64,000 nt of DNA from Pseudomonadota bacterium (GCA_016713725.1 JADJOO010000003.1:124001-188000), one strand, 5' to 3'; positions 25,351-34,629 are shown, numbered from the stretch's first letter. Notes: generated by a model from the sequence alone, not told the origin. Translations and numbers: made by a program.

Positions 25351-27729
25351 TCAGAGGTAGCGTTCGAGCGCGGAGCGCAGCTCGTCCATGGTCTGGAAGC
25401 GTCGCGCCTTGTCCACGGTCATCGCCTTCGTGACGATCTCGGACAGGCCCGGCGGAATGTTGGGATTCACCTCGATCGGCGCCTTTGCCTTGCCCTGGAC
25501 GTGCTGGTACATGACCGCCATGTGGTCGCCGCGGTGGTAGGGCGGCTCGCCCGTGAGCATCTCATACAGAATTACGCCGAGCGAGTAAACATCGGCGCGT
25601 TCGTCGACTTTCTTGCCCAGGATCTGCTCGGGCGCCATGTACTTCGGCGAACCGATCACGTAACCGGTCTTGGTGAGCTGGGTGTCGCCCTGATGTTGCG
25701 CAGCGGCCACGCCGAAGTCCACGATCTTGAGCAGACCGGTATCGTCGATCAGGACGTTGGCCGGCTTCAGGTCGCGGTGAATGATGCCCGACTGGTGGGC
25801 AACGGCCATGCCGGTAGCCACGTCCATCGCGAAGCGGACCGCCTTGTCGATCGGGAGCGGCTTGTCGTTGATCTCGTGGCCGAGCGTATGCGACGGGAAG
25901 TACTCCATCGAGATCGCGTAGTTGCCGCGGATGAACAGGAAGTCGTAGATGCGGATGACGTTGCGGTGCGTGATCTTGCGCGAGTAGCGCAGCTCGTGCA
26001 CGAACCGCTTCATCATCTCCTCGTCCTGCGAGACGTTCGGGTTCAGGAACTTGAGCACCAGCCGCTCGTCGACGACCGTATCTTCCATGAGCAGCACGGT
26101 GCCGAATGCGCCCTTGCCGATCTTCTGCAGGTACTTGTAGCGGCCTTCGAGCACGTCGCCCGGCGTCAGGGCCGAGATGTCGAGACGCTGCGCCGGCGCG
26201 GCTTCGCGCGCGAGGCCGTCGAAATCGATCTTTTCGGCGAGCAGTGTCCGCGAGGGCTCGGCCATGCGGGCCGCCCCCTGCTGCGCGTCGCGCACGCCGG
26301 TCGAGAAACGCGCGTCCATGTCCTCCACCGCGCGCAGTGCCGCGTGACTGACTGTCGGGTCGGCCGATTCGCCACTGAACGATTCCAGCCGGGCACGCAC
26401 CACGTCGGCGGACTTGTCGTCCACCAGGCGCGCGAGGGCGGTAATGATTTCGAGCCGGGCTTCTTTCGACGCGCTTGGCAGCAGCGGCATCAGCTGCGGG
26501 ATCACTGACGGATCGCCGAGCTTGCCGATGGCGCGCGTCACCGTCGGCAGTGAACGCGCGTCACTCGACCGCAGGAGGTCGAGCAGGGTGGGGAGTGCGC
26601 GCGGACTGCCGATCTCGGCGAGCGCGTCGACTGCACGTTCGCGGACCCACCAGTCAGCGTCGCGCGTGGCTTCGATGAGATAGCCGATGGCGCGCTCGTC
26701 CTTGGTCTGGTTCAGGATCTCGATGGCCGCGCGGCGGACCTCCTCGTCCTGGTCGCGGATCAGTTCGAGCGCCGCCTCGATCACGCGCGGGCCGCCGATC
26801 TTCGCGAGCGCATCGGCTGCGCGGCTGCGCACCCACCAGTCGTCGTCCTTGATCGTCTGCAGCAGGGCCTTCACGTGCGCCGGCGTGCCGATTTCATTCA
26901 GCACCTCGACTGCCGCGCGGCGGACATTCTCGTCCTCGTCGCGCAGCACGGCAATCAGGTGGCGCATGGTGTCCGGGTCATTGGCACGCACGACGGCGTC
27001 GATGGCCTTCTGCTGCGTTTCGACGTCCGGGTCGCGCAGGACTTCGCAGAGCAGGCCCACATCGACGTTGCCCTCGAAGCCGGTCAGCGCGTTCAGCACG
27101 GCTTGCCGCACGAACTTGTTGGTGTCCTTCAGTTGCCGCTGCAGCGCCACGGCGACGTCGCGCCGATTGAAGCGCGCCAGGATGTTGATGATGTGCGTGC
27201 GCGCGACCGGGTCCTTGCCCTCGAGGCGGCTCAGCAGTTCCGGGACGATGCTCGGGTCGGCAATGTCGGAGACGATTCGGAACATTGCCGCCTTCTCGGC
27301 CGCGTCCTGGTTATAAGCGCGCTGCAGCACGTCGCGCGCATTGAGGCGCGCCTTCTGTGCGGTGAGGATGCCGACGACCGTGCCCTTCGGCATCGCCGGC
27401 TGGTCGAGCAAACCAAACAGCAGGTTGGCCGCGTAATTGCGCGAGTTGGACAGTGCGTTCGCGGCGCCGGAAACAGTGCGCTGGTTGCCTTGAGTGAGTC
27501 CAGTGGCAACGACCGGAAACGCCTTGTTGTCGAGCAGGGCCGTCAGCACCGCGACGAAACCAGCGGTTTCACGGTTATCAGCGCTCGCCAGCGCATCGAG
27601 GATTCGGGGTATCGCCGACGGCCCGAGTCGCACGAGCTTTTCGAGCGACGTCTTGTGACCGTCGCTGTCGTCGGCCGCCTTGATCTCGGCGATCAAGCGG
27701 TCAGCGCGCAGGTTCGTGAAAAAGCTCAT
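25351..27729 (-). CDS. HEAT-repeat Ser/Thr protein kinase
   Basis: A 792-residue protein with no membrane segment. Residues about 25-480 are HEAT/PBS-lyase-type helical repeats of about 31 residues, seen in motifs such as DDDWWVRSRAADALAKIG and DADWWVRERAVDALAEIG. Residues about 528-792 are a Hanks-type kinase: GKGAFG (538-543), the ATP-binding Lys in VLKFL (560), catalytic loop HRDLKPAN (651-658), DFG (671-673) and APE (699-701). All catalytic residues are present. Its position directly before two PilT ATPases suggests a role in type IV pilus control, which is inference. Confidence 0.9.
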   Translation of the reverse strand: MSFFTNLRADRLIAEIKAADDSDGHKTSLEKLVRLGPSAIPRILDALASADNRETAGFVAVLTALLDNKAFPVVATGLTQGNQRTVSGAANALSNSRNYAANLLFGLLDQPAMPKGTVVGILTAQKARLNARDVLQRAYNQDAAEKAAMFRIVSDIADPSIVPELLSRLEGKDPVARTHIINILARFNRRDVAVALQRQLKDTNKFVRQAVLNALTGFEGNVDVGLLCEVLRDPDVETQQKAIDAVVRANDPDTMRHLIAVLRDEDENVRRAAVEVLNEIGTPAHVKALLQTIKDDDWWVRSRAADALAKIGGPRVIEAALELIRDQDEEVRRAAIEILNQTKDERAIGYLIEATRDADWWVRERAVDALAEIGSPRALPTLLDLLRSSDARSLPTVTRAIGKLGDPSVIPQLMPLLPSASKEARLEIITALARLVDDKSADVVRARLESFSGESADPTVSHAALRAVEDMDARFSTGVRDAQQGAARMAEPSRTLLAEKIDFDGLAREAAPAQRLDISALTPGDVLEGRYKYLQKIGKGAFGTVLLMEDTVVDERLVLKFLNPNVSQDEEMMKRFVHELRYSRKITHRNVIRIYDFLFIRGNYAISMEYFPSHTLGHEINDKPLPIDKAVRFAMDVATGMAVAHQSGIIHRDLKPANVLIDDTGLLKIVDFGVAAAQHQGDTQLTKTGYVIGSPKYMAPEQILGKKVDERADVYSLGVILYEMLTGEPPYHRGDHMAVMYQHVQGKAKAPIEVNPNIPPGLSEIVTKAMTVDKARRFQTMDELRSALERYL

Positions 27730-27902
27730 GGGCGACGTAAGTGGATCATCTGCTCGTCATGGGCGAGGACGGCTTTCCGTCCGGTGGATACGGTTGCACG
27801 TCGCTTCGTCGCCTTCGGTGGGGCGAAAGTCGGCGCATTATGCCATGCGGACCCGGTGCCCCGCGGGCAGCCGGCCCGGCGCTGCACACTGCCTGTTTCC
27901 GC

Positions 27903-27908
27903 TACAAT
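27903..27908 (+). promoter_or_regulatory. Candidate -10 element for apbC
   Basis: TACAAT lies 48 nt before the apbC start in the 227-nt gap between the divergent kinase gene and apbC. No good -35 is obvious; GCTGCA at 27881 is a weak candidate at 16-nt spacing. Confidence 0.35.
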
Positions 27909-27956
27909 CCTTGCCCGCCGGCGCATGCCGCCTCCACTGTCTCGACGGATCCCAGA

Positions 27957-29048
27957 ATGCAGGACGATCAACTCGCCCAGGCCCGCCTCTTGGTTGCGAA
28001 TTATGTCGAACCATATCTGGGGATGCCTCTTGGCGCAGCCAAAGCTGTGAAGTCCGTCCGGTTAGAGGCCGGCCGGCCCCAGGTGGAGGTCGAGCTTGGC
28101 TTCCCGCCCGGGGGGTACGCCCAGACGCTGACCGCCGAACTCCAGGCGCTCCTGCGCCAGGCCCCCGGGCTCGGAGACGCCACCGTGACGGTCGGCTGGC
28201 AGGTCGCAACGCACGCCGCCCAGGGCCCGATGCAGCCGCTGCCCGGTATCCGCAACGTGATTGCGGTGGCTTCGGGCAAGGGCGGGGTCGGCAAGTCCAC
28301 CACTGCGGTCAACCTGGCCCTGGCCCTGGCGCTCGATGGGGCTCGCGTAGGCCTCCTCGACGCCGACATCTACGGACCCAGCCAGCCCCGCATGATGGGA
28401 CTGCAGGGCGAAAGGCCGGTCAGCCGGGACGGCAAGCGGCTGCAGCCGCTCGAGGCGCACGGCATCAAGGTCATGTCGATCGGCTTCCTGATCGAGGAAG
28501 AGCAGCCCATGGTCTGGCGCGGCCCGATGGTCACGCAGGCCCTGCAGCAGTTGCTCAACGACACCGACTGGGGCGAACTCGACTACCTCATCGTCGACAT
28601 GCCCCCGGGCACCGGGGACATCCAGCTGACGCTCTCGCAGCGCGTCCCCGTGAGCGGCGCGGTGGTGGTGACCACGCCGCAGGACATCGCGTTGCTCGAC
28701 GCCCGCAAGGGCCTGCGCATGTTCCAGAAGGTCAACGTGCCGGTGCTCGGCATCGTCGAGAACATGAGCACCCACGTGTGCTCCAGCTGCGGACACGAGG
28801 AGCCTATCTTCGGCAGCGGCGGTGGCGTGCGTATGGCCGAGCAGTACGGCGTCAGCCTGCTCGGTCAGTTGCCGCTCGACATCCGCATCCGCGAAGAGAC
28901 GGACGGCGGCCGCCCCACGGTGATTGCCGATCCGGGCGGACGCATCGGCACCGCCTACCTCGACACCGCCCGCCGCATGGCGGCCAGGCTTTCCGTCGCC
29001 GCGCTCGGCGCGGCTGGTTTTCCCAGGATCACCGTCGAGGACACCTGA
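27957..29048 (+). CDS. apbC: Iron-sulfur cluster carrier protein ApbC/Mrp
   Basis: A P-loop NTPase that binds and transfers Fe-S clusters. An N-terminal MIP18/DUF59-like domain is followed by the deviant Walker A VASGKGGVGKSTTAVNLALA, switch region DADIYGPSQPRMMG, DMPPGTGDIQLTLSQ, and the cluster-binding CSSCGHEEPIFG (CxxC). The length of 363 residues is normal. The ATG at 27957 is chosen because the upstream extension is not conserved-looking. dcd begins 16 nt after its stop. Confidence 0.95.
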   Translation: MQDDQLAQARLLVANYVEPYLGMPLGAAKAVKSVRLEAGRPQVEVELGFPPGGYAQTLTAELQALLRQAPGLGDATVTVGWQVATHAAQGPMQPLPGIRNVIAVASGKGGVGKSTTAVNLALALALDGARVGLLDADIYGPSQPRMMGLQGERPVSRDGKRLQPLEAHGIKVMSIGFLIEEEQPMVWRGPMVTQALQQLLNDTDWGELDYLIVDMPPGTGDIQLTLSQRVPVSGAVVVTTPQDIALLDARKGLRMFQKVNVPVLGIVENMSTHVCSSCGHEEPIFGSGGGVRMAEQYGVSLLGQLPLDIRIREETDGGRPTVIADPGGRIGTAYLDTARRMAARLSVAALGAAGFPRITVEDT

Positions 29049-29064
29049 CCGTGTGCATCAAGCC

Positions 29065-29631
29065 GTGAGTATCAAGTCAGACCGCTGGATCCGTCGCATG
29101 GCCGCGGACCACGGCATGATCGAGCCCTTCGAGCCCGGCCAGGTTCGCGTCGTCGACGGCCAGCGCATCGTTTCATACGGCACATCGAGCTACGGCTATG
29201 ACGTGCGCTGCGCAGCCGAATTCAAGATCTTTACCAACATCAACTCGACGATCGTGGACCCGAAAGATTTCGACCACGGCTCGTTCGTCGATTTCGACGG
29301 TCCGGTCTGCATCATCCCGCCGAATTCGTTCGCATTGGCGCGCACGGTCGAGTACTTCCGCATCCCGCGCAGCGTGCTGACGGTGTGCCTCGGCAAGTCG
29401 ACCTATGCGCGCTGCGGGATCATCGTCAACGTGACGCCGCTCGAGCCCGAATGGGAAGGGCACGTGACGCTCGAGTTCTCGAACACGACGACGCTGCCCG
29501 CGAAGATCTACGCCAACGAGGGCGTGGCGCAGATGCTGTTCTTTGAATCGGACGAAGTCTGCGAGACCTCTTACAAGGATCGCGGCGGGAAGTACCAGGG
29601 GCAGAGGGGCGTGACGCTCCCCAAAGCGTAG
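29065..29631 (+). CDS. dcd: dCTP deaminase
   Basis: Converts dCTP to dUTP, feeding dTTP synthesis. Diagnostic motifs are GTSSYGYDVRC, the active-site stretch CLGKSTYARCGIIVNVTPLEPEWEG with catalytic Glu and Arg, and ISNTTTLPAKIY-type EFSNTTTLPAKIYANEG. It ends GKYQGQRGVTLP as in enterobacterial Dcd. The GTG at 29065 gives 188 residues, close to the 193 of E. coli. The apbC-dcd arrangement suggests one transcript. A G-rich repeat begins 13 nt after the stop. Confidence 0.95.
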   Translation: MSIKSDRWIRRMAADHGMIEPFEPGQVRVVDGQRIVSYGTSSYGYDVRCAAEFKIFTNINSTIVDPKDFDHGSFVDFDGPVCIIPPNSFALARTVEYFRIPRSVLTVCLGKSTYARCGIIVNVTPLEPEWEGHVTLEFSNTTTLPAKIYANEGVAQMLFFESDEVCETSYKDRGGKYQGQRGVTLPKA

Positions 29632-29643
29632 CCTTAGGCAGAA

Positions 29644-29670
29644 GGGGATAGGGGATAGGGGTTAGTCGGA
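29644..29670 (+). repeat. GGGGATA/GGGGTTAGTCGG repeat, copy 1
   Basis: A 27-nt unit ending AGGGGTTAGTCGGA, in the short gap after dcd. Its inverted partner is copy 2 at 29752-29778 (26 of 27 positions complementary, spacer 81 nt), so the pair can form a large stem. The spacer itself shows no gene. Confidence 0.75.
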
Positions 29671-29751
29671 ACGCGCAGCTCGGCCGCTGAAATACCGATG
29701 CTTGCCCAGGCAGTTTCGGAGTGGCGCCGCAACCGATGTCGCAGATGCACC

Positions 29752-29778
29752 TCCGACTAACCCCTATCCCCCATCCCC
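29752..29778 (-). repeat. GGGGATA/GGGGTTAGTCGG repeat, copy 2 (inverted)
   Basis: Inverted partner of copy 1. It overlaps the end of the DUF3108 gene (stop at 29764): the last codons QGLGDGG and the TAG stop of that protein lie in or next to repeat sequence. Confidence 0.75.
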
Positions 29779-30546
29779 TAACCCCTGGTTCGCCTGCCGC
29801 TCCAGGCGAACCAGCTTCATCTGCACCTCGGGGTTGCCCTTGCGGTACTGGATCGCCTGCACCGGCACGTAACCCAGTGACGCCGCGTGCCATGTCTTCG
29901 TGACGCGGTTCGAGCCGGTGCGCTGGCTCGCCCAGACCTCGGCTTCGACCTGCCCGTAAGGCGTCATGACCTGCTGCGTGCCCTCCGGCCAGTAGCGGTA
30001 TTCGCGCAGCTTGCCCCCGGTGATGATCTTGAAGCCCTGCGGCTTCTGGCCGGCCAGCAGTTCCTGGATCATCGCCGCCTGCACCGATGACGTGTCGTGC
30101 GTGCCCGGCGTGAGTGGCAGCGACACGGGCTTGCCCTCGAAAGTGCCGGTTACGGTGAGCGCCTTCCAGTCGAAGTCCAGCCGGACGTCTTTCTCCGAAC
30201 CGGCCGAACCGTCGTCGAAGTTGAACGACAGCGGGCGAATTCCGGCGGCAGTCGCCTGGATGACGCTCAATTCGTGCGCCTGTGAACTGATTGCGACACG
30301 CGCGAGCAATGTCGGGAACACCCGCGTTTCGTACTGCCACTGGCCGGCCTCGGCGCCGCGTTTGAAGCTCGATTCTATTTCGCCACCATTCAGGCCGCGG
30401 TAGCTGACCTGGTAGCGGGCGGTATAGGGCTGCAGGCTCGCGGGGGCAGTGGCCTGGTTGCCCACGGCGTTGCCTGGCGCTGCGAGCAGCCACGTTCCGG
30501 CGACCGCGGCAGCCAGGGCGCACCAATTCGATATCAGCCGCATCAC
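29764..30546 (-). CDS. DUF3108 domain-containing exported protein
   Basis: A 260-residue predicted periplasmic protein with an N-terminal signal sequence (CALAAAVAGTWLLAAPGNAVG). The DUF3108 body follows: YTARYQVSYRGLNGGEIESSF, GIRPLSFNFDDGS and a C-terminal YVPVQAIQYRKGNPEVQMKLV. Family members are beta-rich and of unknown function, often beside purN, as here (4-nt overlap). The last residues come from a dispersed repeat, so the native C-terminus may have been slightly altered. Confidence 0.85.
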   Translation of the reverse strand: MMRLISNWCALAAAVAGTWLLAAPGNAVGNQATAPASLQPYTARYQVSYRGLNGGEIESSFKRGAEAGQWQYETRVFPTLLARVAISSQAHELSVIQATAAGIRPLSFNFDDGSAGSEKDVRLDFDWKALTVTGTFEGKPVSLPLTPGTHDTSSVQAAMIQELLAGQKPQGFKIITGGKLREYRYWPEGTQQVMTPYGQVEAEVWASQRTGSNRVTKTWHAASLGYVPVQAIQYRKGNPEVQMKLVRLERQANQGLGDGG

Positions 30547-31217
30547 TCACCTTCCTTCGTTTCGCAGCCGCACATCACCGGTGCGTCGAGCCGCTTGCCA
30601 TCCAGCCAGGCCGCCCCATCACGGAAGGCGAGGCGACCCGCCGCAAACCAGCCGACGCAGCGCGGGTAGATCACGTGCTCTTGGCGCAGGACACGTGCGG
30701 CGAGCGAGTTTTCGTCGTCGCCCGGCAATATCTCGACCCTGGCCTGTAAGACCACAGGGCCGCCATCGAGTTCGGGCGTGACGAAGTGCACGCTGGCCCC
30801 GTGCTCACGATCGCCTGCCTCGAGCGCGCGACGGTGCGTGTGCAGACCGGCGTATCGCGGCAGCAGGGACGGGTGGATGTTGAGCATGCGGCCCGAGAAA
30901 CGCAGCACGAACTCGTCGCTCAGGATGCGCATGAAACCGGCCAGCAGCACCAGTTGCGGCGCATGCGACGCCACGATGTCGCCGAGGGCGCGGCCGTAGG
31001 CCCCGCGATCGGGGAAGTTCCGGGGCGACAGCACGGACGTGGTGATGCCCCGTCCACGGGCCCATTCGAGCGCGCCGGCGTCCGCGCGGTCGCTGACGAC
31101 GGCCTCGATGCGCACGGGAAGCTCGCCCGCATCGGCGCGTGCGGCGATGGCCATGAGGTTGCTGCCGCGCCCCGAGACCAGCACGACCACGCGCAGCAGC
31201 GGGATTGGGGCCGTCAT
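30543..31217 (-). CDS. purN: Phosphoribosylglycinamide formyltransferase
   Basis: Transfers a formyl group from 10-formyl-THF to GAR in purine synthesis. Motifs are VLVSGRGSNLMAI (PRPP-type phosphate loop), FMRILSDEFVLRFSGRMLNIHPSLLP with the catalytic Asn and His, and the downstream Asp in TPELDGGPV. It is slightly long at 224 residues. The start at 31217 overlaps the stop of purM (ATGA), the usual purMN arrangement. Confidence 0.96.
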   Translation of the reverse strand: MTAPIPLLRVVVLVSGRGSNLMAIAARADAGELPVRIEAVVSDRADAGALEWARGRGITTSVLSPRNFPDRGAYGRALGDIVASHAPQLVLLAGFMRILSDEFVLRFSGRMLNIHPSLLPRYAGLHTHRRALEAGDREHGASVHFVTPELDGGPVVLQARVEILPGDDENSLAARVLRQEHVIYPRCVGWFAAGRLAFRDGAAWLDGKRLDAPVMCGCETKEGE

Positions 31218-32257
31218 TCGACGATGACGACCTCGCGGCTGCCGGAACGGACGGCGCCGATCACGGCTGCCGTTTCGCCGCAGGCGCGCAGGATTCCGAG
31301 CGCGCGATCGGCTTCGCCCGCGGGCACGCAGATCGTCATGCCCAGTCCGCAATTGAAAGTGCGATACATCTCGTCGCGCGCCACGTTGCCGACGCGCTGC
31401 AGCCAGTCGAACACGACGGGTCGCGGCCACAGCCGGGCGTCGATCACGGCCTCGAGCCCGGCCGGCATCACGCGCGGAATGTTGCCGGTCGGGCCGCCGC
31501 CGGTGATGTGCGCAATGTTGTGCACTGGCACCGACTGCTGCAGCAGCTGCAGCACCGACTTCACGTAGATGCGAGTGGGTTCGAGCAGCAGGTCGTACAG
31601 CGGCTTGCCCTCGATCTGCGTCGCGGGGCCGGCGCCGCTCAGCGCCAGCAGTCGCCGAATCAACGAATAGCCATTCGAATGCGCGCCCGAGGACGCGAGG
31701 CCGATGATGGCATCGCCAGCACGTGTCCGGGAGCCGTCGATGATCTGGTCTTTTTCGACGAGACCGACGCAGAAGCCCGCGAGGTCGTAATCCTCGCCAT
31801 CGTACATGCCTGGCATTTCGGCGGTTTCACCACCCACCAGTGCGCACCCGGCCTGCAGGCAGCCTTCGACGATGCCCTTGATCACACGCTCTGCCGTGTC
31901 GACGTCGAGCTTGCCGGTCGCGTAGTAGTCGAGGAAGAACAGGGGCTCCGCACCCTGCACGATGACGTCGTTGACGCACATCGCGACCAGGTCGATGCCG
32001 ATGGTGTCGTGGCGGCCGGTCTCGATCGCCAGCCGGAGCTTGGTGCCCACGCCGTCGGTGCCCGAGACCATGACCGGCCTTTTATAGCGGTCCATCGGTA
32101 CTTCGACCAGTGCGCCGAATCCGCCGATGCCGCCCAGCACCTCGCGACGCATCGAACGCTTCACGGCGGGCTTGATCCGGTCCACGAGCGCGTCGCCCGC
32201 TTCGATGTCGACGCCGGCGTCGCGATAGGTGGTGCTGCTGGTCGGGCTCTCGGCCAT
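31214..32257 (-). CDS. purM: Phosphoribosylformylglycinamidine cyclo-ligase (AIR synthetase)
   Basis: ATP-dependent ring closure making aminoimidazole ribotide. It shows TYRDAGVDIEAGDALV near the N-terminus, GTDGVGTKLRLAIE, CVNDVIVQGAEPLFFLDYYA, VGGETAEMPGMY, and HITGGGPTGNIPRVMP. At 347 residues it has the standard length. The ATG at 32257 is selected over upstream codons. It diverges from the DUF2066 gene across 92 nt. Confidence 0.97.
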   Translation of the reverse strand: MAESPTSSTTYRDAGVDIEAGDALVDRIKPAVKRSMRREVLGGIGGFGALVEVPMDRYKRPVMVSGTDGVGTKLRLAIETGRHDTIGIDLVAMCVNDVIVQGAEPLFFLDYYATGKLDVDTAERVIKGIVEGCLQAGCALVGGETAEMPGMYDGEDYDLAGFCVGLVEKDQIIDGSRTRAGDAIIGLASSGAHSNGYSLIRRLLALSGAGPATQIEGKPLYDLLLEPTRIYVKSVLQLLQQSVPVHNIAHITGGGPTGNIPRVMPAGLEAVIDARLWPRPVVFDWLQRVGNVARDEMYRTFNCGLGMTICVPAGEADRALGILRACGETAAVIGAVRSGSREVVIVE

Positions 32258-32305
32258 TGTTCTCGTGCTCCCGGGGGTGGCGCCCCGGGGTCTGGCTCGA
32301 GGCTG

Positions 32306-32314
32306 TGGTATTTT
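32306..32314 (+). promoter_or_regulatory. Candidate extended -10 promoter for the DUF2066-hda operon
   Basis: TGGTATTTT fits an extended -10 (TGn plus hexamer) 35 nt before the DUF2066 start, in the purM/DUF2066 divergent gap. No clear -35. Confidence 0.35.
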
Positions 32315-32349
32315 ACACACCGGCCGGCGGCGCCGACTTCCTCCATCAC

Positions 32350-33345
32350 ATGATCGACCACCGCACCAACGTCGTCACCGAGGGACCGGCGCGAAAGTTC
32401 GCGCGCGGGCTGCCCTGCCTGTTGTTGTCGGTGTCGCCTATTGCCTGGGGTGACGTGGCGCTCTACCAGGCGTCGGTGCCTCTGAAGAGCGCAGCAGAGG
32501 CCGACCGGGCCGCAGCCTTCGGCGAGGCTCTCAAGATCGCGGCGGTCGCTGCTTCGGGCCGACGGGACGCCGGGGAGGCTGCGGCCATTGCCGCGGCGGC
32601 GGCGGACCCCACCCGCTATGTCCAGCAGTATTCGACCACCACCGATCGGATGCTCAAGGTCGGTTTCGATGGCCGTGCGATGGAGCAACTGCTGCAGCAG
32701 GCCGGCCTGCCATTGTGGCCGTCGGAGCGGCCCACGACTACCGTCCTCCTGTTCGTCCCCGCAATCGCGGGCGGCACCCGGGCGGTGACCGCGGCAGAAC
32801 GGCCGCCGGAGAGACTGGAGGTCGAGAGGGCAGCGCAGGTGCGGGGCGTGCCCGTGACCTGGCCCGCCGACACCGTCGACGCAGGCACGGCGCGAGCCCG
32901 TGCGACGAGCGCAGGCGTTGCAGGTGCCGTGCTGCTGGGAACGGCGCGGGCGGGGGGGTATGACTGGACCTTCGGCCACGCCGGGCAGTCCGCGCGCGGA
33001 CAGGGCGGTCCCGCGTCGGGTCTGGACCTTGCGGCCGACACCCTGGCAGCTCGCTACGCGCCGGGCTCCACTCGTGGTCTCAGCACGCTGTCCGTCCGTA
33101 TCGGCGGGCTGGAGGGCGTGCGTTCCTTTGCCGCCCTCACCACGTATCTTGACGGCCTGAGCCTCGTGCGGGGTGTCTCGTTGCGCGAACTGTCCGGCAG
33201 CACGGCGCTGCTCGACCTGAGCGTCCGCGGCGACCTCGAGCTGCTGCGAAGAATCTTTGCGCTGGACGGACGACTCACGCCGGCTTCGCGCTCCGAAGTC
33301 GCAACGACCGGGCAGGAGCCGCCGGACCTCATCTGGCAGCCATGA
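32350..33345 (+). CDS. DUF2066 domain-containing exported protein
   Basis: A 331-residue protein with a short N-terminal hydrophobic signal (GLPCLLLSVSPIAWG) and the DUF2066 layout: YVQQYSTTTDRMLKVGFDGRAMEQLLQQAGLPLW, given here as separate conserved blocks around QYSTTTDRMLKVGFDG and LLQQAGLPLWP. The function is unknown. The order DUF2066, CDP-alcohol transferase, hda opposite purM is conserved in many gammaproteobacteria and supports the call. It overlaps the next gene by 4 nt. Confidence 0.85.
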   Translation: MIDHRTNVVTEGPARKFARGLPCLLLSVSPIAWGDVALYQASVPLKSAAEADRAAAFGEALKIAAVAASGRRDAGEAAAIAAAAADPTRYVQQYSTTTDRMLKVGFDGRAMEQLLQQAGLPLWPSERPTTTVLLFVPAIAGGTRAVTAAERPPERLEVERAAQVRGVPVTWPADTVDAGTARARATSAGVAGAVLLGTARAGGYDWTFGHAGQSARGQGGPASGLDLAADTLAARYAPGSTRGLSTLSVRIGGLEGVRSFAALTTYLDGLSLVRGVSLRELSGSTALLDLSVRGDLELLRRIFALDGRLTPASRSEVATTGQEPPDLIWQP

Positions 33346-33911
33346 GCCTGCGACACCTGCCCAACTTGCTATGCGTCCTGCGCATCCTGATGGTGTATCC
33401 CGTCGCGCACTGGATCCTGCAGGAGCGTTATGCCGACGTGATGCTGCTGTTTGCATTGGCTGCATCGACGGACGGGCTCGACGGCTTCCTCGCCAAGCGC
33501 TTTGGCTGGACCAGCAAGCTCGGCAAGCTGCTCGATCCGCTCGCCGACAAGCTGCTGCTGCTGACGGTATTCATCTGCCTGAGCGTGAACGGCGACGTGC
33601 CCTGGTTGCTGACGGGACTCGTCCTGTTGCGCGACCTCGTGATCATCTTTGGCGCCATCACCTACAAGCTGCTGTTCGGCCCGGTCAACGGCAACCCGAC
33701 CATCGCGAGCAAGATCAACACGCTGGCGCAGATCGTCTACTGCCTCGCGGTCGTTGCCGCTGCGGCCTACCAGTGGCCGCCGCAATGGTCGGTGATCGCG
33801 CTCGGCGCGTTCGTCCTGTTCTCCACCTGCGTGAGCGGCATCGACTACACCCTGATCTACGTGCGCCGCGCGCAGGCAGTCGTGCGCGAACGCTCGTCGC
33901 GACGGCGCTGA
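33342..33911 (+). CDS. CDP-alcohol phosphatidyltransferase family protein (PgsA-like)
   Basis: Polytopic membrane enzyme of 189 residues with the CDP-alcohol transferase signature DGLDGFLAKR followed by GKLLDPLADK (pattern D-x2-DG-x2-A-x-R then G-x3-D-x3-D). It likely makes a phosphatidylglycerophosphate-type phospholipid. The short length and position before hda match the PgsA paralogue found at this locus in gammaproteobacteria, so a role as the main PgsA is not certain. Confidence 0.85.
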   Translation: MSLRHLPNLLCVLRILMVYPVAHWILQERYADVMLLFALAASTDGLDGFLAKRFGWTSKLGKLLDPLADKLLLLTVFICLSVNGDVPWLLTGLVLLRDLVIIFGAITYKLLFGPVNGNPTIASKINTLAQIVYCLAVVAAAAYQWPPQWSVIALGAFVLFSTCVSGIDYTLIYVRRAQAVVRERSSRRR

Positions 33912-33927
33912 TCGGTTGCCTCCAGCC

Positions 33928-34629
33928 ATGATGGAGCAGTTGCCCCTGCGCATGCGGTTGCGCGAAACCGCTCGCTTCGCGAACTTCGTCGTCGGCGAGA
34001 ACACGCAGGCGCACGCCGCATTGCAGGGCTCGCGTCCGGCGGCGCCGCTCGTCGTCTGGTTGTGGGGCCGTGCGGGCACTGGCAAATCGCATCTGCTGCA
34101 GGCTGCCTGTGCAGCTGCCGGCGGGCGTGACGAAGCTGCGGCTTACGTCGATCTGGCGCTGACGCCTTCCAGCGCCATGCTCGAAGGGTGCGACACGCTG
34201 GGTCTCGTCTGCCTCGACGGGCTGGATACCGTCGCTGCGGACGCGGAGTGGAACGCGGCGATCTTTCGGCTGCACACGCTGTTGCAGGACGGCACGGGCC
34301 GGCTCGTCGTTGCCAGCAATGCTCCACCCGCTGGCTTGCCCTTCACGTTGCCTGACTTGCGTTCACGCCTGCTGGCGGCCGACGTGCATCAACTCGTCGA
34401 ACTCGACGAAGCAGGGCAGTGCGAGGCATTGCGCCTGCGCGCAGCCAGTCGCGGGCTCGAGTTGTCGGAGGAGGCGGCGCTGTACCTGGTGCACCGCCTG
34501 CCCCGCGACATGCATTCCCTGTTTGCGGTGCTCGATCAGCTCGACGAAGCATCGCTCGCTGCGCAGCGCAAGCTCACCGTGCCGTTCCTGCGGAACGCGC
34601 TGGAGAAGGGGCTAGGGAACAGGGGTTAG
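33928..34629 (+). CDS. hda: DnaA regulatory inactivator Hda
   Basis: AAA+ protein homologous to DnaA domain III that, with the beta clamp, stimulates hydrolysis of DnaA-ATP. The N-terminal clamp-binding motif is probably QLPLRMRL. FVVGENTQAHAAL, Walker A WGRAGTGKSHLLQAA, Walker B LVCLDGLDTV, and sensor-like PDLRSRLLAADVHQLVELD follow, then RLPRDMHSLFAVLDQLD. The start is taken at 33928. The last residues KGLGNRG and the TAG stop are encoded by a dispersed G-rich repeat, so the C-terminus may differ from relatives. Confidence 0.93.
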   Translation: MMEQLPLRMRLRETARFANFVVGENTQAHAALQGSRPAAPLVVWLWGRAGTGKSHLLQAACAAAGGRDEAAAYVDLALTPSSAMLEGCDTLGLVCLDGLDTVAADAEWNAAIFRLHTLLQDGTGRLVVASNAPPAGLPFTLPDLRSRLLAADVHQLVELDEAGQCEALRLRAASRGLELSEEAALYLVHRLPRDMHSLFAVLDQLDEASLAAQRKLTVPFLRNALEKGLGNRG

